8,668 nt of DNA from Fidelibacterota bacterium (GTDB lineage: Bacteria; Fidelibacterota; Fidelibacteria; Fidelibacterales; Fidelibacteraceae), in NCBI GenBank assembly GCA_030620575.1, contig JAUXEL010000068.1, positions 1-8,668 on the forward strand, given 5' to 3'. A program made the translations under genes and the position numbers. Position 1 is the first letter of the stretch, and each line of letters starts with the position of its first letter. Below are positions 1 to 6,033 of this stretch, piece by piece. The notes below the pieces were generated by a model. That model searched no databases and was not told the DNA's origin. It worked only from the letters and a program-made list of their open reading frames with translations.

Positions 1-2
1 AC

Positions 3-59
3 TCCGGTAAACCTTACATACCTAATTATCGTTCTGTAAATCCGATTTTAGTAAAATAA
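3..59 (+). CDS. possible C-terminal end of an upstream gene (partial)
   Basis: An open frame enters from the left edge and ends at TAA (57-59). Its 18 residues (SGKPYIPNYRSVNPILVK) have a protein-like composition rather than low complexity. The two other forward frames stop at 8-10 and 37-39. No family can be named from so short a tail, and an 18-codon open stretch can occur by chance. It is listed because the repeat-rich spacer begins only after it, as would be expected if a gene ended here. Confidence 0.3.
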   Translation, partial: SGKPYIPNYRSVNPILVK

Positions 60-149
60 TACTTGTTTTGGTCTTGGTAATCGGGGTGACCGTTCCGGGA
101 GAACAAAAATTTCACCACAATCGTATATTGATAAACAGGAAATGAATAG

Positions 150-178
150 GTTGATTTGTTGATCTGTTGATTTGTTGA
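150..178. repeat. 8-bp tandem repeat (GTTGATTT type)
   Basis: About 3.6 copies of an octamer: GTTGATTT, GTTGATCT, GTTGATTT, then GTTGA. One base varies in the second copy. No function is evident. Confidence 0.85.
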
Positions 179-198
179 GAAGATAACTCCGGAGGAGC

Positions 199-212
199 CC
201 GCCAGCTGGCGG
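199..212. repeat. perfect 14-bp palindrome CCGCCAGCTGGCGG
   Basis: The sequence is exactly self-complementary and much more GC-rich than its surroundings. A second small palindrome, CTCCGGAG, lies just upstream at 187-194. It resembles the GC-rich palindromic cores of dispersed intergenic repeats. There is no neighbouring promoter to suggest an operator. Confidence 0.7.
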
Positions 213-237
213 AGAAAAACGAAAAGATGAAAAGCAC

Positions 238-278
238 AACCTTAACCTTAATCTTAACCTCAGCCTCAGCCTCAACCT
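238..278. repeat. hexanucleotide tandem array 1 (CCTTAA / CCTCAG)
   Basis: This is a run of related hexamers that drifts from CCTTAA and TCTTAA units into CCTCAG and CCTCAA units. The same drift, in the same direction, recurs at 456-514. The period of six is clear and single-base variants dominate, as expected for a slippage-prone microsatellite. It generates a spurious low-complexity frame on each strand. Confidence 0.85.
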
Positions 279-320
279 ATAAGAAGATAAAAGATAAAAG
301 GAAAAAGATAAAAGGAAAAT

Positions 321-420
321 TTATCCTCCATAGACCTACTACAGCCGACCTGTTCACCGTAGCTTTACGCATAGGTGAAAGTAGCTTTGACTACGTAGGC
401 TGTGCCTTGGCGAAGGAGGA
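321..420. repeat. structured intergenic element with nested inverted arms
   Basis: Paired arms are arranged symmetrically: CCTCC (325-329) with GGAGG (415-419), ACAGCC (341-346) with GGCTGT (398-403), and TTCACC (353-358) with GGTGAA (374-379). The innermost loop can also form CGTA/TACG (358-361 with 366-369). The arms are short and separated by unpaired stretches, so a stable fold is not certain. The element lies between the two hexamer arrays and their purine-rich flanks, which suggests it is a dispersed repeat unit rather than a gene. No tRNA or known riboswitch signature was seen. Confidence 0.4.
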
Positions 421-455
421 AGATAAAAGTTAAAAAGATAAGAAATTCTTCTTTT

Positions 456-514
456 CCTCAATCTTAATCTTAATCTTAACCTTAGCCTTAACCTTAACTT
501 CAGCCTCAGCCTTA
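456..514. repeat. hexanucleotide tandem array 2 (TCTTAA / CCTTAA / CCTCAG)
   Basis: This second array of about ten hexamers has the same orientation and unit order as 238-278: TCTTAA-like units first, CCTTAA and CCTTAG in the middle, CCTCAG at the end. It is preceded by a purine-rich AAGATAA segment, as the first array is followed by one. It lies about 100 bp from the stop codon of the fur-family gene. Confidence 0.85.
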
Positions 515-611
515 TCTGTGAAATCTGCGGATAAACTCTCTGCCTTTAATCCTCAACTTTCTTCTCAAGAATTCAAGCTGTCAATAAATACGCATAGAAT
601 TTCAATGTATA

Positions 612-1046
612 TTACTTCTTTTTCTGACAGCCTTCACATATCCCAAAAATTTTCATGGTATGCCGGACAGGGGTAAAATGATAAGAATTACAAATTATAT
701 TCTGCAGATCTTCCAGATCACGGTCGTAAAATTCCATGATCTTTCCGCATACTTCACAGATCATGTGATCATGGTGTTCTTTTACTGTCTCATAAATTTT
801 CTCGTCATTAATGGTGCGGATGTATTTAATAAGTCCCGCTTCTTCAATGGTTTTAATGGTGCGATATACCGTTGCTCGTGAAATCCGGTGCTTAGAATTG
901 CTTTTCTTTTGGATAATATCTTTAATTTGAAAATGAGATTTTTGATGAAGCACCTCATTAAAAATATCCAGACGTTCCCGGGTGATATTTTTACCTTCTG
1001 CTTGTAAAAAATCTATAAACTGCTGAAGAGCATGTTGATCACTCAT
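612..1046 (-). CDS. Fur-family metal-responsive transcriptional regulator
   Basis: This 144-residue protein has the typical Fur length. An N-terminal winged-helix DNA-binding region (about 8-85) includes the recognition segment ISRATVYRTI (55-64). The C-terminal metal-binding and dimer domain carries HHDHMICEVCGK (91-102) and a second CxxC near the end (C137, C140). H91, H92, H94, C97, C100, H129, C137 and C140 are all present, so both the regulatory site and the Cys4 structural zinc site look intact. The frame is open to a GTG at 1052, but that codon lies inside the ribosome-binding site, so the ATG at 1044-1046 is chosen. It lies 15 bp after feoB on the same strand, which suggests an iron-sensing repressor of the feo operon. 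Zur or PerR specificity cannot be excluded from sequence alone. Confidence 0.92.
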   Translation of the reverse strand: MSDQHALQQFIDFLQAEGKNITRERLDIFNEVLHQKSHFQIKDIIQKKSNSKHRISRATVYRTIKTIEEAGLIKYIRTINDEKIYETVKEHHDHMICEVCGKIMEFYDRDLEDLQNIICNSYHFTPVRHTMKIFGICEGCQKKK

Positions 1047-1060
1047 GATCACCTCCTTGT
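1047..1060 (-). promoter_or_regulatory. extended Shine-Dalgarno of the fur-family gene
   Basis: Read on the minus strand, AAGGAGGTGATC stands directly before the ATG at 1046. All twelve bases are complementary to the standard bacterial 16S rRNA 3' tail, far more than a usual site. It fixes the start codon, because the alternative GTG (1050-1052) is part of this site. It lies in the gap after the feoB stop, so the regulator can be translated at a strong rate independently of feoB. Confidence 0.85.
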
Positions 1061-1061
1061 A

Positions 1062-3173
1062 TTAAAGTCCAAACAGTGAGGCGGTCTGATAAACCAGAAA
1101 AGAAAATATCCATGCAGCGGTGAGCGAATAGACAACAAAAAACAGAGCCCACTTTATTGAATTGCTTTCACGGGAAAATACTGCCACTGATGCGATACAG
1201 GGAATATAAAGAAGGACAAAAACCATAAATGACAATCCCACTGCCTTAGAGTAAAGAAGATCATTGCGCAGTGATTCTGCAAGCGAGTTTATATTACCCT
1301 CATCATTACCTACAGCGAATATGGTCCCCATAGATGAAACCACGATCTCCTTTGCCGCCAGTCCGTTTATCAGGGCAATATTCAACCGCCAGTCAAATCC
1401 CAGCGGACGGGAAATGGGTTCCAGAAATATTCCAATGCGCCCTGCTACGCTGTATGGCAGTTGTTCGGCTTTTTCATGATGGTCCAGCTGTACAATATTG
1501 ACGCCTTCTTGCAGTCGCATGGTCTCATATTTATTGTGTATTTCCGGGTTTTTAGGGAAACTAACGGCAAACCATAGAATAACACTAGCCAACAAAATGA
1601 TAGTTCCGGCTTTTTTAATATACATCATTGCCCGCATCCATGTTTGTTGGAGCATAGTCAGCGCTAAGGGTTTACGGTAGGGGGGAAGCTCCATCACAAA
1701 AGGTTCTGATTCACCTTTAAACACGGTGAATTTTATTAGCTTTGCACTGATCAAAGCGATGACAACACCAAAAAGATATATACCAAAAAGCACATTTCCG
1801 GCCGCGGCGGGCGCGAAAAAGGCGGAAATAATAAGTGTATATACCGGAAGCTTTGCCCCGCAACTGAAAAAGGGAACTACCATCATAGTTGTAATGCGAT
1901 CGCCGCGGTTTCGGAGGGTTCGTACGGCCATTAATGCCGGCACAGTACAGCCAAAGCCGGTTATCATTGGAATAAACGATTTTCCGTGCAATCCGATCCG
2001 ATGCATAAGTTTATCAATGACAAATGCAACCCGGGCCATGTATCCGGTAGCCTCCAAAAGGGAAAGACATAAAAAGAGGATAAGAATATTCGGAAGGAAA
2101 ATAAGCACACCGCCCACTCCCGCAATAATACCGTCAAGTAAAATAGATTTGGCAATGGAAGCCGGAATGATCCCATCTAAAAATTGCGTTAATAACTGAA
2201 ATAAACCGCTGATCCATTGCATGGGGTATTCACCAAGCCGGAAAGTTATCTGAAATATGCCATACATAACAAGTAAAAATATCGGCATACCAAAAAAACG
2301 ATGTAGTAAAATATTATCAATTTTTTCTGTAAAGGTTTCCGCCTCATTTTCCGCATTGCGAACAGTCTCTTTTAGGGCGCCGTGAATAAACGCAGTGCGC
2401 TCTTCAGCAAGATAGACATCAGTTTCCATTTGATTAAATTTGCGTATATCTTCCGAGACGGAATCGAGCACCTCGTTGATGGCTTCCCGGCATGGAGATG
2501 ATTTGATCATTGCTAAAACATCAGGATCCTGCTCTATAAGTTTAATTGCCATCCAGCGTGTGGGAACGTCCTTCCATGAATCCCGTTGCTCGATAATGTT
2601 GATAAATTGAAAGATATAATTTTCGGTTTTTTCTGTATAATGATGCTTATATTTTTTGGTCTCGATTTTTCCTGATTTGATATCTACAATATGATCCAGA
2701 AGATCAGGAATACCGAATTTTGTTACTGCTGAGACGGGAATAACATGGGCGCCAAAAAGACGTTCAAATTGCTCAAAATCAATATGGGTTTTTTGCTTTT
2801 CCACCTCATCGATCATATTCATCACGACCAGCAGCTCTACTTCCAAATCCATTATCTGAGTGGTTAAAACCAGATTGCGTTCCAGATTTGTGGCATCAAC
2901 AATGTTAATGACCATATCCGGTTTTTGAAAGAGGATGAAATCCCGGGCTACTTTTTCTTCCGGACTATAAGGTGAAAGACTGTAAGTACCGGGAAGATCC
3001 ACGAGACGTATGGTATAACCTTTGTGTCTGAAAGTACCTTCTACTTTTTCAACGGTAACACCACTAAAATTACCAACTTTCTGGTTAGCACCGGCCATAC
3101 AGTTGAAAATGGATGTTTTTCCGGAATTTGGATTGCCTGCCAGGGCAACAAAAATAGTTTTAGAATCTGCCAT
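1062..3173 (-). CDS. feoB: ferrous iron transporter FeoB
   Basis: This 703-residue inner-membrane Fe(II) importer has a cytoplasmic G domain. The N-terminal GTPase motifs are G1 GNPNSGKT (13-20), a G2 threonine near 40, G3 DLPG (59-62), G4 NMID (119-122) and a G5-like SAVTKFG (148-154). A helical linker (about 180-285) follows. The membrane part (about 290-703) contains the conserved gate sequences GFGCTVPALMAVR (406-418), FFSCGAKLPVY (435-445), GLAAKEIVV (604-612) and YIPCIASVAVF (656-666). The usual GCNVPA signature reads GCTVPA here. The length is slightly short of E. coli FeoB but complete. The start ATG lies inside feoA (14-nt overlap), which implies translational coupling. Confidence is high because all functional blocks are present and in order. 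Confidence 0.97.
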   Translation of the reverse strand: MADSKTIFVALAGNPNSGKTSIFNCMAGANQKVGNFSGVTVEKVEGTFRHKGYTIRLVDLPGTYSLSPYSPEEKVARDFILFQKPDMVINIVDATNLERNLVLTTQIMDLEVELLVVMNMIDEVEKQKTHIDFEQFERLFGAHVIPVSAVTKFGIPDLLDHIVDIKSGKIETKKYKHHYTEKTENYIFQFINIIEQRDSWKDVPTRWMAIKLIEQDPDVLAMIKSSPCREAINEVLDSVSEDIRKFNQMETDVYLAEERTAFIHGALKETVRNAENEAETFTEKIDNILLHRFFGMPIFLLVMYGIFQITFRLGEYPMQWISGLFQLLTQFLDGIIPASIAKSILLDGIIAGVGGVLIFLPNILILFLCLSLLEATGYMARVAFVIDKLMHRIGLHGKSFIPMITGFGCTVPALMAVRTLRNRGDRITTMMVVPFFSCGAKLPVYTLIISAFFAPAAAGNVLFGIYLFGVVIALISAKLIKFTVFKGESEPFVMELPPYRKPLALTMLQQTWMRAMMYIKKAGTIILLASVILWFAVSFPKNPEIHNKYETMRLQEGVNIVQLDHHEKAEQLPYSVAGRIGIFLEPISRPLGFDWRLNIALINGLAAKEIVVSSMGTIFAVGNDEGNINSLAESLRNDLLYSKAVGLSFMVFVLLYIPCIASVAVFSRESNSIKWALFFVVYSLTAAWIFSFLVYQTASLFGL

Positions 3174-3471
3174 GAAAATGTCTCTTAAATCGTCGCGGAT
3201 GCCGATGAGGGCAAGGTCCCATAGCTTCTACAAATACGTATTTGGCTTCTTCTTTACGAAGGCTCATAAAAAAACGGTTTATGCGTATCTCAATCGGGTC
3301 TCCAAGAGGTGCAAAACGTATTACAACAAGCCGAACACCCGGTACCAGACCCATATCCAGCATGCGCTGCCGTATAATACCTTTTGCTGTTACCTGTAAA
3401 ACGCGGTAGCGTATACCTATTTGGGCATCGCTTAATAGAATCGATTCTGCTTGTGGTCTGTTTGTCATCAT
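3160..3471 (-). CDS. feoA: FeoA family protein (SH3-like partner of FeoB)
   Basis: This 103-residue small cytoplasmic protein is thought to assist FeoB. It has the FeoA core GIIRQRMLDMGLVPG (31-45) followed by an SH3-like beta segment ending in the family pattern EIRINRFFMSLRKEEAKYVFVE. The last 17 residues are rich in His and Arg (H89, H91, H98, H100, plus C87), a tail that could bind metal, although this is not established. The frame stays open to a TTG at 3531, but that codon lies inside the upstream palindrome and would add an atypical leader. The tandem ATG at 3469-3471 and 3466-3468 matches the family start. No strong Shine-Dalgarno is seen. The end overlaps feoB by 14 nt, and feoA is first in the operon. 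Confidence 0.93.
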   Translation of the reverse strand: MMTNRPQAESILLSDAQIGIRYRVLQVTAKGIIRQRMLDMGLVPGVRLVVIRFAPLGDPIEIRINRFFMSLRKEEAKYVFVEAMGPCPHRHPRRFKRHFHGRF

Positions 3472-3506
3472 CAATTTAATATAATGACTATTTTTAATCC
3501 ATAAAA

Positions 3507-3539
3507 GCAAATAATTGAGATTGTGTCTCAATTATTTGC
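3507..3539. promoter_or_regulatory. perfect 14-bp inverted repeat upstream of feoA, candidate operator
   Basis: GCAAATAATTGAGA (3507-3520) and its exact complement TCTCAATTATTTGC (3526-3539) flank a 5-base centre, TTGTG. It lies 35 bp before the feoA start and about 30 bp before the -35 box of the divergent promoter. Its position in front of an iron-uptake operon that encodes a Fur-family protein makes it a natural repressor site. It does not match the classical 19-bp Fur box (GATAAT repeats), although it contains AATAAT and ATTATT halves. An attenuator hairpin is less likely because it seems to precede the feoA start of transcription. Confidence 0.6.
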
Positions 3540-3569
3540 GGGCAGTAAAAGAATGCTTAAAGTATTTTT

Positions 3570-3599
3570 TTGATAAACACTCTGTGCTAATCATATATT
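3570..3599 (+). promoter_or_regulatory. sigma70-like promoter for the ABC ATPase-pcm-pap2 cluster
   Basis: A -35-like TTGATA (3570-3575) and a -10-like TATATT (3594-3599) are separated by 18 bp. Transcription would begin near 3606, leaving about 88 nt before the chosen start codon at 3694. The region is AT-rich, so chance matches are possible. No other promoter of equal quality lies between the divergent genes on this strand. Confidence 0.5.
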
Positions 3600-3693
3600 T
3601 TTCAATAAAACTTTTTATTTTTAATCAATATACAGTATGTTACCATGCTTTTTGAAAAATAGGGAGGAGAATACGTCGAAAGGTCTAATTACT

Positions 3694-4416
3694 ATGAGTG
3701 AACAAACTCCACTTCTTCAACTGGAAAATGTTAAGCTAAAAAAACACAACCAAACGGTTGAAATTTACACATCAAAACTATTTCCCGGATTAATATATCA
3801 AATTCAAGGTCCGAACGGATCGGGAAAAACTATTTTGCTCGACATTTTTGCCCATGAACAAAAGATTGATGAGGGAACAATCTATTTTGATGGTAAATCA
3901 GGAGCGAAAAAACAATATTCCAGTAAAATTGTTAAAAGGTTAATAACCTATATACGCCAGGATGAACGTGTATATAAGAATACACCGCTGGCAACATTAT
4001 TACATGTTATGAAATCAAAAAAGGTATCCTCAGCAGTTGGATACAAAAAGGTGATGGAACTGTTAGAAGATTTTGCGTTACAACCTATCGCAAATCAAAA
4101 AATGAAACATCTGTCATCCGGAACCCGTAAAAAGATTGAATTATTAACAGTTTTCTTACAGGATTCCAAATTAATTATCATTGATGATCCGGCATTTGAT
4201 TCGCTGGATGATTTTTTTGTTAAAAAATATGTTAAAGTATTACAAAAAAGTATTAAACAAGACAACCGGACATTGGTATTAGCGTCGCCGCAATCCCTTG
4301 CCCGTTTACGTCTGATCGATATTACACTTGTTATACACAAAGGACATATTATACGGGTGGAAAAAACGTATCAACGGAAAACACAAACCCACAGAAAACC
4401 CCCAATAAAACGTTAA
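3694..4416 (+). CDS. stand-alone ABC-type ATPase with degenerate catalytic motifs
   Basis: This 240-residue cytoplasmic nucleotide-binding domain has no membrane segment. It shows a Walker A GPNGSGKT (39-46), a Q-loop-like IRQDE (88-92), an altered signature LSSGT (140-144, usually LSGGQ), and a Walker B KLIIIDDP (159-166). In that Walker B the catalytic Glu is replaced by Asp165. The region of the switch histidine reads LASPQ (196-200), with no His. The tail (about 225-240) is strongly basic. The ATG at 3694 follows GAAAGG at a 10-base gap. The frame is open to 3637, and an orphan AGGGAGGAG (3661-3669) lies too far from either start. No permease gene is adjacent, and the substrate is unknown. 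It may act with a distant permease or as a non-transport ATPase. The 33-bp gap to pcm suggests one transcript. Confidence 0.8.
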   Translation: MSEQTPLLQLENVKLKKHNQTVEIYTSKLFPGLIYQIQGPNGSGKTILLDIFAHEQKIDEGTIYFDGKSGAKKQYSSKIVKRLITYIRQDERVYKNTPLATLLHVMKSKKVSSAVGYKKVMELLEDFALQPIANQKMKHLSSGTRKKIELLTVFLQDSKLIIIDDPAFDSLDDFFVKKYVKVLQKSIKQDNRTLVLASPQSLARLRLIDITLVIHKGHIIRVEKTYQRKTQTHRKPPIKR

Positions 4417-4449
4417 ATTTTACAATTCTCCTCCTTTTTTATTTTTAAG

Positions 4450-5100
4450 ATGAAACGCATTAACATATCTACGTACGCTAAATTTGGCAAATATACTAAA
4501 CGCGAAAAAATGGTAAAACTTCTTCGGAATTACGGTATTCGTGATCTCCGTGTTTTGGATGCGTTTATGACAATTCCCCGTCATTGTTTTGTACCGGAAA
4601 ATGACCTCGAAAAAGCATATCGTGACCAAGCTCTTTCCATTGGATTTGGACAGACAATATCTCAACCTTACGTGGTTGCTCTAATGCTGGAAACATTAGA
4701 ACTTAAACCCGGACACCGGGTTCTGGAAATTGGATCCGGTTCAGGCTATGTTGTTGCACTCTTATCTCTGTTGGTAAAGCAGGTCGTTGGCATTGAACTG
4801 GAAAAGGTGCTGGCACAACGCAGCAAAGCCATTTTAAAAACACTTCACATCAACAATGCAGAAATTATATGTGGTAACGGATATAACGGGTATCCGGAAA
4901 AATCCCCCTATGATATAATTCTACTTTCTGCTGCTCCGGATTCTCTGCCTGAGAATCTTCTTTCACAACTGAAGCCGAACGGCAGGTTAATATTACCTGT
5001 TGGAAAATTTGATCAATTATTAGTATTATATGAGCAAGTGGATGGTAAATGGAAAGGGAAGATCATTGGTGATGTCCGTTTTGTCCCCTTGAGGAAATAG
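4450..5100 (+). CDS. pcm: protein-L-isoaspartate O-methyltransferase
   Basis: This cytoplasmic repair enzyme transfers a methyl group from S-adenosylmethionine to isoaspartyl residues in aged proteins. The 216 residues contain the family blocks in order: IPRHCFVPE (42-50), AYRDQALSIGFGQTISQPY (56-74), SAM-binding motif I VLEIGSGSGY (91-100), the acidic loop IELEK (115-119), YDIILLSAAP (154-163), LKPNGRLILPVG (174-185) and a terminal FVPL (211-214). The ATG at 4450 is preferred because the family usually has about 20 residues before the RxxMV-like segment. The ATG at 4510 is possible, and neither has a clear Shine-Dalgarno. The stop is one base from the next gene's start, which implies coupled translation. 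Confidence 0.93.
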   Translation: MKRINISTYAKFGKYTKREKMVKLLRNYGIRDLRVLDAFMTIPRHCFVPENDLEKAYRDQALSIGFGQTISQPYVVALMLETLELKPGHRVLEIGSGSGYVVALLSLLVKQVVGIELEKVLAQRSKAILKTLHINNAEIICGNGYNGYPEKSPYDIILLSAAPDSLPENLLSQLKPNGRLILPVGKFDQLLVLYEQVDGKWKGKIIGDVRFVPLRK

Positions 5101-5101
5101 C

Positions 5102-5632
5102 ATGAAAACATATGTTTCACGATTTGATCTCCGTCTGTTTCGGGCAATTTTCAACTATCGTCGCGATAGTTTTCTGCCGGCTTTTTTTCGAGTTATTTCC
5201 TTTATTGGTAGCGGATATTTTTACTTTTTATTTCTTGTTTATATGTATTTTGCACAAGCAGAATTATTTAAACCCACCTTGTTTGTATCCCTCATTGGAT
5301 TTGGGGTACAACTTCCGATTTATTATTTGCTTAAAAATACAATTCGCCGTGTTCGACCTTTTAATGCGCATAACGATATTGATAATATGGTATATCCTAT
5401 TGATGAATTCAGCTTTCCTTCGGGACATACTGCAGCTGCTTTTCTAGTAGCTTTCATTATCGGTTATTTTATCCCGGCCCTGGCCGCGTATATGTATATT
5501 TATGCCTCTCTGGTTGCCGTTTCCAGGATATATGTCGGAGTACATTACCCAAGTGATATCATTGCCGGCGCTCTATTCGGGACAGGTATCGGATGGGGAG
5601 CCGTGTATATTGTTAACCATTTTATATTTTAA
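5102..5632 (+). CDS. PAP2-family membrane phosphatase
   Basis: This 176-residue integral membrane protein has about five hydrophobic segments and the full acid-phosphatase signature of the PAP2 superfamily: KxxxxxxRP (K78 to P86), PSGH (106-109) and SRxxxxxHxxxD (S141, R142, H148, D152). Such proteins dephosphorylate lipid phosphates such as undecaprenyl pyrophosphate, phosphatidate or phosphatidylglycerophosphate on the outer face of the inner membrane. The substrate cannot be read from the sequence. The start has a good Shine-Dalgarno, GAGG (5091-5094), inside the end of pcm and lies one base after the pcm stop. It is probably co-transcribed with pcm and the ABC ATPase, although no common pathway is obvious. 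Confidence 0.9.
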   Translation: MKTYVSRFDLRLFRAIFNYRRDSFLPAFFRVISFIGSGYFYFLFLVYMYFAQAELFKPTLFVSLIGFGVQLPIYYLLKNTIRRVRPFNAHNDIDNMVYPIDEFSFPSGHTAAAFLVAFIIGYFIPALAAYMYIYASLVAVSRIYVGVHYPSDIIAGALFGTGIGWGAVYIVNHFIF

Positions 5633-5711
5633 GCATTTTTATAAAAGACACGCTATAATGTTAACGTATTATAATAATACAGAATCTGAAAATGAAAATT
5701 GCAAAAGAGAC

Positions 5712-5749
5712 CTCTCCTTTGTCCCGATACTAATCGGGACTACGGAGAG
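5712..5749. repeat. two-step hairpin, GTCCCGAT-ACTA-ATCGGGAC core
   Basis: A perfect 8-bp stem (5721-5728 with 5733-5740) closes a 4-base loop. An outer 6-bp stem, CTCTCC (5712-5717) with GGAGAG (5744-5749), extends it past a 3x3 internal loop. No T-run follows, so it is not a typical intrinsic terminator, although it could stop or stabilise the 3' end of the upstream transcript. It resembles dispersed palindromic repeats common in FCB-type genomes. Confidence 0.7.
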
Positions 5750-5811
5750 TAAACCCTCCAAACCTCCCCTCCGAAGGAGTTCCTCCGGAACAAAGAGGAG
5801 GCTTCAAGGAG

Positions 5812-5828
5812 CCCCTCCTTTGGAGGGG
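5812..5828. repeat. hairpin CCCCTCC-TTT-GGAGGGG
   Basis: A perfect 7-bp GC-rich stem with a 3-base loop. It is preceded within 5761-5801 by related CTCC/GGAG palindromic fragments (for example CTCC-GAA-GGAG and TTCC-TCC-GGAA), which look like degenerate copies of the same unit. Function is unknown. Confidence 0.75.
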
Positions 5829-5872
5829 ATGAATAATTTATCACTCATCCGTCTTCGCCTTTCACTTTATTA

Positions 5873-5889
5873 GGGCTACGCCGGACAGG
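5873..5889 (+). repeat. 17-bp dispersed repeat, copy 1
   Basis: GGGCTACGCCGGACAGG is present here, and its exact reverse complement lies at 8343-8359. The two copies flank the TPR gene in inverted orientation, about 2.45 kb apart. It is probably the core of a genome-wide intergenic repeat family. Confidence 0.75.
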
Positions 5890-6033
5890 TAACTCATAAT
5901 TTGCATTATTCAAAAATCATAAATTCATCTCATCAGGAAGAATAAATTAAAAAAATACTGTGCTTATTCACACATCATACGTAATTTATCCCCGTACCTG
6001 GAACAAGCCGAACAAATAAAGCGATTAATACGC

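Larger units (their letters stand above)
60..611. other. gene-free, repeat-rich spacer downstream of the fur-family gene
   Basis: About 550 bases hold no convincing gene. The open frames that exist on both strands are low-complexity translations of repeats. In order it contains an 8-bp tandem (150-178), a GC-rich 14-bp palindrome (199-212), two hexanucleotide arrays of the CCTTAA/CCTCAG type (238-278 and 456-514), AAGATAAAAG-like purine-rich runs (about 279-318 and 418-444), and a structured segment with nested inverted arms (321-420). No clear intrinsic terminator follows the stop of the minus-strand operon at 612. Confidence 0.75.
5633..6033. other. gene-free spacer with hairpin cluster
   Basis: These 401 bases hold no credible gene. 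The one open frame through it starts inside pap2 and is low quality. A cluster of GC-rich hairpins (5712-5828) is followed by a 17-bp sequence (5873-5889) found inverted at 8343-8359. After that comes an AT-rich stretch (5890-6033), which should contain the promoter of the TPR gene, but no convincing -35/-10 pair was recognised. A small palindrome, GTATTAT-A-ATAATAC, lies at 5666-5680. Confidence 0.7.

Noticed and set aside
48..433. Open frames on both strands (48-275 minus, 227-433 plus)
   Set aside because: The translations are arginine/leucine or threonine/serine runs produced by hexamer repeats and purine-rich tracts. They have no ribosome-binding site and no domain.
238..514. Telomere-like repeats
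   Set aside because: CCTTAA/CCTCAG hexamers look telomere-like, but they are internal, imperfect and flanked by ordinary sequence. A slippage microsatellite is sufficient.
1726..2199. 157-codon plus-strand frame inside feoB
   Set aside because: It is a shadow frame opposite a clearly conserved feoB membrane region and has no recognisable domain.
3472..3531. N-terminal extension of FeoA from TTG 3531
   Set aside because: The TTG lies inside the perfect palindrome, the added residues do not resemble FeoA, and a tandem ATG at 3466-3471 fits the family start.
3532..3693. Riboswitch in the divergent leader
   Set aside because: The only strong structure is the palindrome lying upstream of the likely transcription starts. 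No conserved aptamer pattern was recognised.
5112..5447. 111-codon frame within pap2
   Set aside because: It overlaps the PAP2 frame that carries all catalytic motifs. Its hydrophobicity simply reflects T-rich codons read out of frame.
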